Assembly (NCBI RefSeq): GCF_039543825.1
Contig: NZ_BAABKM010000002.1
Span: 2,450,133-2,514,132, forward strand
From: Nocardioides conyzicola
GTDB taxonomy: Bacteria > Actinomycetota > Actinomycetes > Propionibacteriales > Nocardioidaceae
Reading direction: 5' to 3'
Length of the DNA: 64,000 nt
The notes beneath the pieces were generated by a model that saw only the letters and a program-made list of their open reading frames with translations, had not been told where the DNA came from and ran no database searches. Numbering within the stretch: the stretch's first letter is position 1; every line of letters starts with the position of its first letter. Below, piece after piece: positions 1-8,131 of this stretch. The position numbers and the translations under genes are program-made.

Positions 1-2
1 GG

Positions 3-1226
3 CTGACCTCCGCCGGCCGCCTGTGCGGGCTGACGGCGTCGGTCCTGCTCCTCACCCAGGTCGCGCTGATGGCGCGCGTCCCCGCCCTCGAGCGTGCCAT
101 CGGGCAGGACCGGCTGGCGCGCAGCCACCGCCTGGTCGGGTTCACGTCGTTCAACCTGATGCTCGCCCACGTCGGGTTGATCACCTGGGGGTACGCCGCC
201 GGCGAGCTCGGCAGGGTCCCCGGCACGTTCTGGGACCTGACCGTCGACGATCCCGGGATGCTGCTGGCACTGGCCGGGACGCTCTGCCTGGTCCTGGTCG
301 TCGTGACCAGCATCCGCGCCGCCCGCGGCCGGCTGCGCTACGAGTCCTGGCACCTGCTCCACCTCTACGCCTACCTCGGCGTCGGGCTCGCGTTGCCGCA
401 CCAGCTGTGGACCGGCGCGCAGTTCACGTCGTCCCCGGTCCGCACCGTCTTCTGGTGGACGGCCTGGGCGGCCGTCGCCGCCGCGGTGCTGGCCTGGCGG
501 GTCGCGCTGCCGGTGGGTCGCAACCTGCGGCACACGCTCCGGGTCGCCGACGTGGTGGCCGAGGCCCCCGGCGTCGTCTCGGTGCACCTGATCGGCCGCC
601 GCCTGGATCGGCTGCCGGGCGAGGCGGGCCAGTTCTTCCTGTGGCGGTTCCTCGGCCGGCCGGGCTGGACCCGGGCAAACCCGTACTCCCTCTCGGCCGC
701 ACCCGATGGGCGCAGCCTGCGGATCACCGTGCAGGTGGTCGGCGACGGCAGTGCCTCGCTCGCGGCGTTGCAGCCCGGGGCCCGCGTGCTGTTCGAAGGC
801 CCCTACGGACGGCTCTCCGCGCGGGCGCGCACGCAGAGCAAGGTGGCCCTGATCGGCGCGGGCGTCGGCATGGCGCCGATCCGCGCGCTGGCCGAGGGGC
901 TCGTCTACCGGCCCGGGGACGCGGTGCTCCTGCACCGCTACCGCGACGAGCCGCTCTTCGCCGGCGAGATCACCAGGCTGTCGCGCGAGCGAGGCCTGCG
1001 GGTGCTGGCGCTGCCCGGTCCGCGCCGCGGGCCGGGGTCGTGGACCGGCGGCCAGGTCGCCGGCCCCGTCTCGGACCTCGACGCGCTGCGCTCCTGGATC
1101 CCCGACATCGCGGAGCGCGACGTCTACCTCTGCGGCCCTTCGGCGTGGGCCGACCTCGTCCGCGCCGACCTCCAGCTCGCCGGCGTTCCGCCCGAGCGGC
1201 TCCACCTCGAGACCTTCGGATGGTGA
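3..1226 (+). CDS. Ferric-reductase-like transmembrane flavocytochrome (5' truncated by window edge)
   Basis: Predicted membrane electron-transfer protein that passes electrons from NAD(P)H through FAD to membrane heme. The reading frame is open from the first bases of the window and runs through a hydrophobic helix before the first ATG at 69, so the real start lies upstream. Visible parts are transmembrane helices with heme-ligand-type histidines (LAHVGLITWGY; SWHLLHLYAYLG; ALPHQLW), then an FAD-binding ferredoxin-reductase barrel (NPYSLSAAP), then an NAD-binding domain (ALIGAGVGMAPIRAL; DVYLCGPSAW; terminal ETFGW). The next gene starts inside its stop codon region, so it is the first visible member of a three-gene operon with an FMN-binding protein and ApbE. 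The terminal acceptor is unknown. Confidence 0.85.
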   Translation: MTSAGRLCGLTASVLLLTQVALMARVPALERAIGQDRLARSHRLVGFTSFNLMLAHVGLITWGYAAGELGRVPGTFWDLTVDDPGMLLALAGTLCLVLVVVTSIRAARGRLRYESWHLLHLYAYLGVGLALPHQLWTGAQFTSSPVRTVFWWTAWAAVAAAVLAWRVALPVGRNLRHTLRVADVVAEAPGVVSVHLIGRRLDRLPGEAGQFFLWRFLGRPGWTRANPYSLSAAPDGRSLRITVQVVGDGSASLAALQPGARVLFEGPYGRLSARARTQSKVALIGAGVGMAPIRALAEGLVYRPGDAVLLHRYRDEPLFAGEITRLSRERGLRVLALPGPRRGPGSWTGGQVAGPVSDLDALRSWIPDIAERDVYLCGPSAWADLVRADLQLAGVPPERLHLETFGW

Positions 1227-1663
1227 CCCCCGTGAAGAAGATCGTCCTCGCGTTCGCCGCCACGGTCTCGGTGGTCGTGCTCCTCTTCGGCTACGACACC
1301 TCGACCGCCGGCCGCACGACCGTGATCTCGCAGCCGTCGGTCGTCAGCGACGGCACCGGCACCACCTCCGGCAGTGGTTCGACGGGCAGCAGCATGGTCA
1401 CCGGCGATGTGGCCCAGACGCAGTGGGGTCCGGTTCAGGTCGAGCTCACCCTGGACGGCGACACGATCACGGACGTCTCGGTGGTGCAGTACCCCAACGG
1501 CAACGGCAAGGACCAGGAGATCAACTCCTACGCGTTGCCGATCCTGGTCCAGGAGACCATCGACGCGCAGAGCTCGGACATCGACGTGGTGAGCGGCGCG
1601 ACGGTCACCAGCGACGGCTACCTGCAGTCGCTGCAGAGCGCCATCGACCAGGCGTCGGCGTGA
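1220..1663 (+). CDS. Secreted/anchored FMN-binding domain protein
   Basis: Small (147 aa) extracytoplasmic carrier of covalently bound FMN. An N-terminal hydrophobic segment (KKIVLAFAATVSVVVLLFGY) acts as signal or anchor, followed by a Ser/Gly/Thr linker and one FMN_bind domain. Near the C-terminus is the flavinylation motif DVVSGATVTSDGY, where the Thr of SGAT is the residue to which ApbE enzymes attach FMN through a phosphoester bond. The ATG at 1220 overlaps the upstream stop by 7 nt; an in-frame GTG at 1232 (before KKIVL) is an alternative start. The ApbE gene follows immediately with a 4-nt overlap, which strongly supports a covalent flavoprotein. The redox partner is inferred to be the upstream flavocytochrome. 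Confidence 0.88.
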   Translation: MVTPVKKIVLAFAATVSVVVLLFGYDTSTAGRTTVISQPSVVSDGTGTTSGSGSTGSSMVTGDVAQTQWGPVQVELTLDGDTITDVSVVQYPNGNGKDQEINSYALPILVQETIDAQSSDIDVVSGATVTSDGYLQSLQSAIDQASA

Positions 1664-2409
1664 CCGGCACCTGGCGGGCCGTCGAGCAGGTCATGGGCCT
1701 GCCCATCAGCGTCGCCCTCCGCGGGCGGCACGCCGGGACCACGACCGCCGCGGGGGTGTGGGCGGCGGTCGTGGCCGAGCTCCGCGAGGTGGACGCGGTC
1801 TTCAGCAGCTATCGGCCCGACTCCTGGCTCAGCCGCCGCAACCGAGGTGAGCGGGTCGCGACCCCTGCGGTCGTCGAGGAGGTGCTCGGCCTGGCCGAGG
1901 AGGCGCGCGTGCAGTCCGACGGCGCCTTCGACGTACGCCGGGGCGGCGGGCTCGACCTCGACGGCGTGGTCAAGGGCTGGGCGGTCCAGCGTGTGTCCCG
2001 GCGCCTGCGCGAGCTCGACGACACGGACTGCTGTCTCTCCGGCGGCGGCGACCTGGTGTGCTGGACGGCTGCCCCGGACCGCGACCCGTGGCAGGTCGGC
2101 ATCGAGGACCCGTTCGACCCGCAGCGCCTGGTCGCGCGGGTGCCGGTCCGCACCGGCGCGGTCGCCACCTCCGGGACCGTGCACCGTGGCGCCCACATCG
2201 TCGACGCGCGCACCGGCCACGCCCCCGCGGGGGTCGCCTCGGTCACCGTCGTCGGGCCGGACCTGACCTGGGCCGACCTCGACGCGACCGCGGCGTTCGC
2301 CCGCGGTGCCGATGCGGTCTCGTGGCTGCGCACGCGCCCGCGCCGGAGCGGGCTGGTCGTCTGGGAGGACGGTCGCGTCGAGACCTGGGCCGGTCCGCTG
2401 GCGCCCTAG
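1660..2409 (+). CDS. apbE: ApbE-family FAD:protein FMN transferase
   Basis: Transfers FMN from FAD to a Thr in the SGAT-type motif of exported FMN-binding proteins; Mg-dependent. The 249-aa product starts with GTG at 1660, overlapping the upstream stop by 4 nt. Family features visible: an early VMGLPISVALRG strand, FSSYRPDSWLSRRNRGE, the central DLDGVVKGWAVQRV segment, GGGDLVCW, and the late metal-binding stretch VATSGTVHRGAHIVDARTGHAP and TWADLDATAAF. No clear lipoprotein signal is present, and the protein is shorter than the usual 300-350 aa, as in many actinobacterial versions. Its obvious substrate is the preceding gene product. It ends in a CTAG overlap with the convergent pyridoxal kinase. 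Confidence 0.9.
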   Translation: MTGTWRAVEQVMGLPISVALRGRHAGTTTAAGVWAAVVAELREVDAVFSSYRPDSWLSRRNRGERVATPAVVEEVLGLAEEARVQSDGAFDVRRGGGLDLDGVVKGWAVQRVSRRLRELDDTDCCLSGGGDLVCWTAAPDRDPWQVGIEDPFDPQRLVARVPVRTGAVATSGTVHRGAHIVDARTGHAPAGVASVTVVGPDLTWADLDATAAFARGADAVSWLRTRPRRSGLVVWEDGRVETWAGPLAP

Positions 2410-3257
2410 CGCAGCCGGCGTACCTCGAAGGTCATCGGCGGTACGGCGATGGCGTCCTGGGCCGCGACCAGCTGGATCTCGCGGGTGCCGGCGGCGATGG
2501 TGGCCTCGAGGACCGCGTAGACCGACGAGGTCGTCCGCGCGAGCGCCTCGGCGGCCGAGCCCGTGGTCCGGAGGTGCGCGAGGTAGAGCGCGGCGGTCAC
2601 GTCGCCGCAGCCGTTGGGAGTGATGGGCAGCAGCGGGGTCTCGACGGCCCAGGCGCCGTCGTCGGAGACCGCGAGCACGTCGAGGCGGCCGTCGGGGACG
2701 TCGCCGTGCAGGACGCTCGTGACCAGGACGTCGCGGGGACCGCGCGCGCGGACGGCGTCCGCGGCGTCGAGGATCTCGTCGAGGGTGGTCGTGGTCCGGC
2801 CGGCGAGGAAGTCGAGCTCGAAGTGGTTGGGCGTCACGATGTCGGCCTGCGGCACGACGGTGTCGCGCATGAACTCGGGGATCCCGGGTCGGACGAACAT
2901 CCCACGACCGACGTCGCCCATCACCGGGTCGCAGCAGTAGACGGCGGCCGGGTTGAGCTCCTTCACCCGCGCGACGGTCTCGAGGATGATGCCGCCGACG
3001 GCGGGGTCGCCCTGGTAGCCGGAGAGCACCGCGTCCGCCTCGCCGAGCACGCCGCGGTCGTCGATCCCGGCGATCACCTCGCGCACGTCGTCGGCCGCGA
3101 GCAGCGGGCCGCGCCAGGCGCCGTACCCGGTGTGGTTGGAGAAGTGCACCGTGTTGACGGGCCACACCTCGTGGCCGAGCCGCTGGAGCGGGAAGACCGC
3201 GGCGGAGTTGCCGACGTGGCCGTACGCGACCGAGGACTGGATCGACAGGACCTTCAC
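2406..3257 (-). CDS. pdxY: Pyridoxal kinase
   Basis: Phosphorylates pyridoxal (and related vitamers) to PLP in the salvage pathway; cytosolic ribokinase-superfamily enzyme. I choose the GTG at 3257 (VKVLSIQSSVAYGHVGNSAA), which gives 283 aa and starts at the conserved N-terminal strand; the longer frame adds a non-conserved tail. Diagnostic stretches are GHVGNSAAVFPLQRLG, the YCCDPVMGD substrate loop, ADIVTPNHFELDFLAG, and the C-terminal catalytic TPNGCGDVTAALYLAH with the anion-hole/Asp motif. The stop codon overlaps the apbE stop in the palindrome CTAG. The gene is divergent from the GMC oxidoreductase, about 100 nt away. Confidence 0.93.
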   Translation of the reverse strand: MKVLSIQSSVAYGHVGNSAAVFPLQRLGHEVWPVNTVHFSNHTGYGAWRGPLLAADDVREVIAGIDDRGVLGEADAVLSGYQGDPAVGGIILETVARVKELNPAAVYCCDPVMGDVGRGMFVRPGIPEFMRDTVVPQADIVTPNHFELDFLAGRTTTTLDEILDAADAVRARGPRDVLVTSVLHGDVPDGRLDVLAVSDDGAWAVETPLLPITPNGCGDVTAALYLAHLRTTGSAAEALARTTSSVYAVLEATIAAGTREIQLVAAQDAIAVPPMTFEVRRLR

Positions 3258-3303
3258 GGCTGCATCCTCTCGCGACCCCGCCGACTTCCTCGCCTCGGCC
3301 GGG

Positions 3304-3317
3304 TAGAACACGTTACA
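3304..3317. promoter_or_regulatory. KstR-like operator upstream of GMC oxidoreductase
   Basis: TAGAACACGTTACA fits exactly the 14-bp KstR consensus TnnAACnnGTTnnA used for sterol- and lipid-catabolism genes in mycobacteria and rhodococci. It lies in the divergent gap between pdxY and the GMC oxidoreductase, 45 nt before the GMC start. The match is seen in sequence; binding by a KstR-type TetR regulator is inferred, and no kstR gene is in the window. Confidence 0.5.
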
Positions 3318-3361
3318 GTTGGCGTCGTTCACATTCTCTCGGTATGCAAGTGGGGTAGCTC

Positions 3362-4990
3362 GTGGCGCGCAAGCCGTCGTATAAGAACGAGGCCGACTAC
3401 GTCGTGGTCGGCTCCGGCAGCTCCGGAGCCGCGATCGCCGGTCGGCTCGCGCAGTCGGGCGCCAGCGTGATCGTGCTGGAGGCGGGCAAGAGCGACGAGC
3501 AGTACCTCGTGAAGAAGCCCGGCATGATCGGCCCGATGCACGCGGAGCCGAAGCTCAAGCAGCGCGTCGACTGGGGCCTCTACTCCACGCCGCAGAAGCA
3601 CCTGCTCGAGCGCCGGATGCCGGTCCCGCGCGGCAAGGTGGTCGGGGGCTCGAGCTCGATCAACGGCATGGTCTACGTGCGCGGCAACCGCGCCAACTAC
3701 GACTCGTGGGCCGCCGAGGGCAACACCGGCTGGTCCGCCGACGAGGTCAACGCGGCGTACCGTCGGATGGAGGACTTCGAGGGCGGCGCCGACGACTACC
3801 GCGGCGTCGGCGGCCCGATCCGGGTGACCCGCAACAAGGCGCCGCAGGAGGGGTCGCTGCAGTTCCTGCAGGCGACGTCGGACGCCCTCGGCGTACCCGT
3901 CCTCGACGACTACAACGCGGCGTCGCAGGAGGGCGTCAGCCGGATGCAGCAGAACGCCGCCGACGGGCTGCGCTACAGCGCTTCGCGGGGCTACCTCCAC
4001 GACCTCGACGTCCCGACGCTGCAGCTGCAGTCCGAGGTGCTGGTCCGCAAGGTCGTGATCGAGGGCGGCCGGGCTATCGGCGTCGAGGTCACCGACAAGG
4101 ACGGCAGCCGGCGCACCGTCCGGGCGGGCAAGGAGGTCATCGTGTCGGCCGGCTTCGTCGGGTCGGCCCAGCTGCTGATGCTCTCCGGCATCGGCCACGC
4201 CCAGCACCTCCGCGACCACGGCATCGACGTGCTGGCGGACCTGCCGGTCGGCGACAACCTGCACGACCACCTCTTCCACGCGCTGACCTTCCACGCGACG
4301 ACGTCGAAGATGCGCGGCAACGCCCGCTTCTTCGGCATGGGCGTCCTGAAGGAGGCCCTGCGGCCGGGGACGACGTTCATGGCCAACTCGGTCTTCGAGT
4401 CGGTCGCCTTCGTGCGGACGTCGCACGCGACCGACGTACCGGACCTGCAGCTGCACCTGCTGCCGTGGGCCTACCCGTCGGGCAACCAGGACGAGCCGAT
4501 CCGGCACGACGTCGACCCGCGGCCGGCGCTGACCGTCCTGGCGACCCTGATCTACCCGCGCAGCCGCGGCACGCTGCGGCTGGCGTCGGCCGACCCGGCC
4601 GCCTCGCCGCTGATCGACTTCCAGTACCTCGCCGACCAGGCCGACGTCGACGTGCTCGTCGAGGGCTCGGAGATGGTGCGCGAGATCATGGGCGGCGCGG
4701 CCTTCGGCGGCGCGGTCAAGAGCGAGATCGCCCCGGGGGCCGGGGTGGTCGGCAGCGAGCTGCGCCACACGGTCCTCAATCGCGCGACGTCGGTCTACCA
4801 CGGCGTCGGCACCTGCCGGATGGGCGTCGACGAGCTCGCCGTCGTCTCGCCGGACCTCAAGGTCCGGGGCATCGAGGGCCTACGGGTCTGCGACGCCTCG
4901 GTCATGCCGTCGATCACCGGCGGCAACACCAATGCACCAGCCATCATGATCGGTGAGCGCGGGGCTGACCTCGTGCTCGGCCGCGCCTAG
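3362..4990 (+). CDS. GMC-family FAD oxidoreductase (choline/alcohol dehydrogenase-like)
   Basis: Flavin-dependent alcohol oxidase or dehydrogenase, 542 aa, typical length for the GMC family. The GTG at 3362 begins a short N-terminus leading into the FAD dinucleotide fold VVVGSGSSGAAIAGRL (about residues 14-28) and the GMC signature PVPRGKVVGGSSSINGMVYVRG. The C-terminal catalytic region is intact: ATSVYHGVGTCRMG supplies the active-site His and GGNTNAPAIMIGE the second catalytic Asn. The aldehyde dehydrogenase gene starts 14 nt downstream, so the pair probably runs alcohol to aldehyde to acid. A KstR-like operator upstream hints at a sterol or lipid alcohol, but choline-like substrates cannot be excluded. 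Confidence 0.9.
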   Translation: MARKPSYKNEADYVVVGSGSSGAAIAGRLAQSGASVIVLEAGKSDEQYLVKKPGMIGPMHAEPKLKQRVDWGLYSTPQKHLLERRMPVPRGKVVGGSSSINGMVYVRGNRANYDSWAAEGNTGWSADEVNAAYRRMEDFEGGADDYRGVGGPIRVTRNKAPQEGSLQFLQATSDALGVPVLDDYNAASQEGVSRMQQNAADGLRYSASRGYLHDLDVPTLQLQSEVLVRKVVIEGGRAIGVEVTDKDGSRRTVRAGKEVIVSAGFVGSAQLLMLSGIGHAQHLRDHGIDVLADLPVGDNLHDHLFHALTFHATTSKMRGNARFFGMGVLKEALRPGTTFMANSVFESVAFVRTSHATDVPDLQLHLLPWAYPSGNQDEPIRHDVDPRPALTVLATLIYPRSRGTLRLASADPAASPLIDFQYLADQADVDVLVEGSEMVREIMGGAAFGGAVKSEIAPGAGVVGSELRHTVLNRATSVYHGVGTCRMGVDELAVVSPDLKVRGIEGLRVCDASVMPSITGGNTNAPAIMIGERGADLVLGRA

Positions 4991-5004
4991 GAAGGGCTGA
5001 TCCC

Positions 5005-6564
5005 ATGACACTGCAGCGCCCGGCATCTCTGACCGACGACTTCCTGCAGGGCCTGGTGGCCCGGGTGCCGTCGAGCGACGGCGGCAGCTGGAAGCTGACC
5101 GAGGTCTACACCGGTGAGCTGCTCGTCGAGCTGCCGCAGTCGACCCCCGCCGACATCGAGCGCGCGTTCGCGACCGCACGTGCGGCACAGGTCGAGTGGG
5201 CGAGGCGACCGCTGAAGAAGCGGCTCGAGGTCTTCAAGCGGGCGCACACCCTCTTCCTCGACAACGCGCAGATCACGACCGACCTGATCCAGGCCGAGAG
5301 CGGCAAGAACCGGCGGATGGCGATCGAGGAGACCTGCGACCCGCCGATGGTGATGAGCCACTACATCAAGCGGGCGCCGAAGGTGCTCGCGCCGGTGAAG
5401 CGCGGCGGTCCGGTGCCGTTCCTCACCACGTCCACCGAGATCCGTCACCCCAAGGGAGTCGTCGGGATCATCGCGCCGTGGAACTTCCCCTTCGCCACAG
5501 GGATCTCGGACTCGATCTCGGCTCTGATGGCCGGCAACGCGATCGTGCTCAAGCCCGACAACAAGACCGCGCTGTCGCCGCTCTACGGCATCCAGCTGCT
5601 CGAGGAGGCCGGCCTGCCGAAGGGCCTCTTCCAGGTCGTCTGCGGGGAGGGCCCGGACGTCGGGCCGACGCTGATCGACAACGCCAACTACGTCATGTTC
5701 ACCGGCTCGACCGCGACCGGCCGGGTCATCGGCGAGCGGGCCGGCCGCAACCTGATCGGCTGCTGCCTCGAGCTCGGCGGCAAGAACCCCATGATCGTGC
5801 TCGAGGACGCGGACCTCGAGGACGTCGTCCAGGGCGCCATCTTCGGCGCCTTCGGCAACACCGGCCAGATCTGCATGCACATCGAGCGGCTCTACCTGCC
5901 GGAGTCGAGGTACGGAGAGTTCCGCGATGCGTTCGTGAAGGCGACCGAGGCGCTGGTCCTCGGCGCGGCGTACGACTTCGGCCCCGACGTGGGCTCGCTC
6001 GTCTCGCCCGACCACATGGAGCGCGTGCAGTCGCACGTCGACGACGCGGTCGCCAAGGGCGCCACCGTGCTGACCGGAGGCCGGCCGCGGCCCGACCTCG
6101 GGCCGGCGTTCTTCGAGCCGACGATCCTCGAGGGCGTGACCAAGGAGATGCTGGCCGGCGTCACCGAGACCTTCGGGCCGGTCATCGCCCTGCACCGCTA
6201 CCGCACCGTCGACGAGGCGGTCGCGCTCGCCAACGACACCGACTACGGGCTCAACGCCTCGGTGTGGGGCGGCGACGTCGCGACGGCCTGCCAGGTCGGC
6301 AAGCGGATCGAGTCCGGCAACGTCAACATCAACGACATCCTCGCGACGGCGTTCGCCTCCAAGGCGACCCAGTCCGGCGGCGTGAAGCAGTCGGGCGTCG
6401 GCGCGCGGCACGGCGACCAGGGGATCCTCAAGTACACCGACGTGCAGAACCTCGCCGTGCTCAAGAAGCAGGTCATGGGCGCGCGGCCGGGCCAGGACTA
6501 CGACGAGTACGTCAAGGGGATGCTCGGCGGCCTGAGGATGATGCGCAAGACCGGGATCCGCTAG
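5005..6564 (+). CDS. NAD(P)-dependent aldehyde dehydrogenase (succinate-semialdehyde dehydrogenase-like)
   Basis: Oxidises an aldehyde to the acid. The 519-aa protein has all ALDH elements: PWNFPFATGISDSISALMAGNAIVLKPDN for cofactor binding, FTGSTATGRVIGE, the general-base Glu in CCLELGGKNPMIV, and the nucleophilic Cys in NTGQICMHIERLYLP. The QSGVGARHGDQGILKYTD ending resembles GabD2-type succinate-semialdehyde dehydrogenases. The ATG at 5005 follows a purine-rich AGGAAGGG ribosome site and comes 14 nt after the GMC stop, so it is cotranscribed. The physiological aldehyde is most likely the product of the GMC enzyme rather than succinate semialdehyde; this is inference. Confidence 0.9.
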   Translation: MTLQRPASLTDDFLQGLVARVPSSDGGSWKLTEVYTGELLVELPQSTPADIERAFATARAAQVEWARRPLKKRLEVFKRAHTLFLDNAQITTDLIQAESGKNRRMAIEETCDPPMVMSHYIKRAPKVLAPVKRGGPVPFLTTSTEIRHPKGVVGIIAPWNFPFATGISDSISALMAGNAIVLKPDNKTALSPLYGIQLLEEAGLPKGLFQVVCGEGPDVGPTLIDNANYVMFTGSTATGRVIGERAGRNLIGCCLELGGKNPMIVLEDADLEDVVQGAIFGAFGNTGQICMHIERLYLPESRYGEFRDAFVKATEALVLGAAYDFGPDVGSLVSPDHMERVQSHVDDAVAKGATVLTGGRPRPDLGPAFFEPTILEGVTKEMLAGVTETFGPVIALHRYRTVDEAVALANDTDYGLNASVWGGDVATACQVGKRIESGNVNINDILATAFASKATQSGGVKQSGVGARHGDQGILKYTDVQNLAVLKKQVMGARPGQDYDEYVKGMLGGLRMMRKTGIR

Positions 6565-6579
6565 TCGTACCTTGGGCTC

Positions 6580-7065
6580 ATGTCGCTCCCTCGGCCCTAT
6601 CCACCGGACACCTACCTCGGGGACGGCGGTGAGGCGTCGGCGTGGATCCGTCGTGACGACGAGCCCGCCGAGATCACCTACCGCACCGGCGGGACGTGCG
6701 AGTACCTCGCGACCGGTGACCGGACCGACGGCCGCTTCGGGCTCTACCGCTGGACCTTCGGCGACGTCGAGACCGGTCCCGACCCGCACTTCCACCGCTC
6801 GATCTCCGAGCAGTTCTACGTGCTGTCGGGCGAGGTGCGGCTGTACGACGGTCGCGCGTGGGTGACCGCCCGCTCCGGCGACTTCCTCTACGTGCCCGAG
6901 GGCGGCGTGCACGGGTTCCGCGGGAGCGGGGGCGCCTCGATGCTGCTGATGTTCGCGCCCGGCGGACCGCGCGAGGACTACTTCGAGACGCTGGCGCGCG
7001 GCGAGCAGATGACCGAGGAGGAGCGCGCGGAGTTCATGGTCCGGCACGACACCTACTGGGTGTGA
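6580..7065 (+). CDS. Cupin-domain protein
   Basis: Small (161 aa) single-cupin beta-barrel protein. The metal-binding cupin motif 1 is recognisable in GPDPHFHRSISEQFYVLSGEVRLYDG (two His and one Glu), and motif 2 in PEGGVHGFRGSGG. The C-terminal part carries LMFAPGGPREDYFETLA, common in actinobacterial cupins of unknown substrate. The ATG at 6580 is preceded by TACCTT ending 6 nt upstream, suggesting a leaderless transcript separate from the ALDH operon. Function is unassigned; it could be a dioxygenase, isomerase or sensor. Confidence 0.75.
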   Translation: MSLPRPYPPDTYLGDGGEASAWIRRDDEPAEITYRTGGTCEYLATGDRTDGRFGLYRWTFGDVETGPDPHFHRSISEQFYVLSGEVRLYDGRAWVTARSGDFLYVPEGGVHGFRGSGGASMLLMFAPGGPREDYFETLARGEQMTEEERAEFMVRHDTYWV

Positions 7066-7103
7066 CCCCCCGTCGCTGTGCACCCCGTTTGTAGGGTCGT
7101 CCC

Positions 7104-8062
7104 GTGACGGAGATGACCTACCGCCCGCTGGGCGACTCGGGCCTGGTGGTGAGCGCGGTCGGCATCGGCTGCAACGCGTTCAGCCGCCGGGTCGACCTGG
7201 ACGGCGTACGCGACATCCTGACGGCGGCGCGCGACACCGGCGTGACGCTGCTCGACACCGCCGACATCTACGGGGCGACGCCCGGTGGGTCGGAGGAGCT
7301 GATGGGTGAGGCGCTGGCCGGGCAGCGCGACGAGTTCGTGCTCGCGACGAAGTTCGGCATGGACATGCAGGGCAGGCTCGGCAACGACTTCGGCGCGCGG
7401 GCGTCGCGGCGCTACGTACGGCGGGCCGTGGAGGCGTCGCTGCGACGGCTGCAGACCGACCACATCGACCTCTACCAGCTGCACCAACCCGACGGCGTCA
7501 CGCCGATCGAGGAGACCTGTCGGCACTGACCGACCTGGTCCGCGAGGGCAAGGTCCGCTACGTCGGCTGCTCCAACTTCGACGGCTGGCAGGTGGCCGAC
7601 GCCGCCTGGACCGCGCGGACCGCCGGCCTGGAGGGCTTCGTCTCCGTGCAGAACCGCTACTCGCTGCTCGACCGGTCGATCGAGGACGAGGTGGTCCCGG
7701 CGTGCGAGGCCTTCGGGCTCGGTGTCCTGCCGTTCTTCCCGCTGGAGTACGGCCTGCTGACCGGCAAGTACCGCCGCGGTGCCGGCGCGCCCGAGGGCTC
7801 CCGCGCTGCGCTCGACCCGACGCGAGCCGGGTGGCTGGAGACCGCCGACTGGGACCGGATCGAGGCGGTCGAGAGGTACGCCGAGGTGCGCGGGCTCGCC
7901 GTACTCGACGTGGCGATCGCGGGCCTCGCCGCCCAGCCCGCCGTGGCGTCCGTGATCTCCGGCGCGACGTCGGGCGACCAGGTGCGGACCAACGCGGCCG
8001 CCCTGCGGTGGACGCCGACCGCCGACGACCTGGTGGAGCTGGACGAGATCACCGCAGGTTGA
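7104..8062 (+). pseudogene. Aldo/keto reductase broken by a single-base frameshift
   Basis: The first part (GTG at 7104, leaderless TAGGGT at 7092-7097) reads as an aldo/keto reductase with the catalytic residues in LLDTADIYG, LATKFG and LYQLHQPDG. It then stops at 7529 after VTPIEETCRH. Adding one C after position 7517 restores [26 protein letters not shown] and the reading frame continues to a normal C-terminus at 8062 (SVISGATSGDQVRTN). The restored protein would be about 319 aa, normal for the family. The defect is either a real inactivating deletion or a base-calling error. If real, the truncated 141-aa product lacks the NADPH-binding C-terminal half. Confidence 0.85.
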
Positions 8063-8129
8063 GTCGGGACTTATGACGGTTGAGTCCGGAGAAAACTCCC
8101 GATTCGACCGTCAGAAGTCACGACTCAAC
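8058..8129. terminator. Long imperfect hairpin between convergent genes
   Basis: Two 29-nt arms (8058-8086 and 8101-8129) pair with four mismatches. The 14-nt loop region itself contains a small GGAG-AAAA-CTCC hairpin. The element overlaps the stop codon of the aldo/keto reductase and ends 2 nt before the stop of the convergent YgiD gene, so a bidirectional transcription terminator is the simplest reading. It is much longer than a standard intrinsic terminator and has no U-tract. Confidence 0.7.
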
Positions 8130-8131
8130 GG

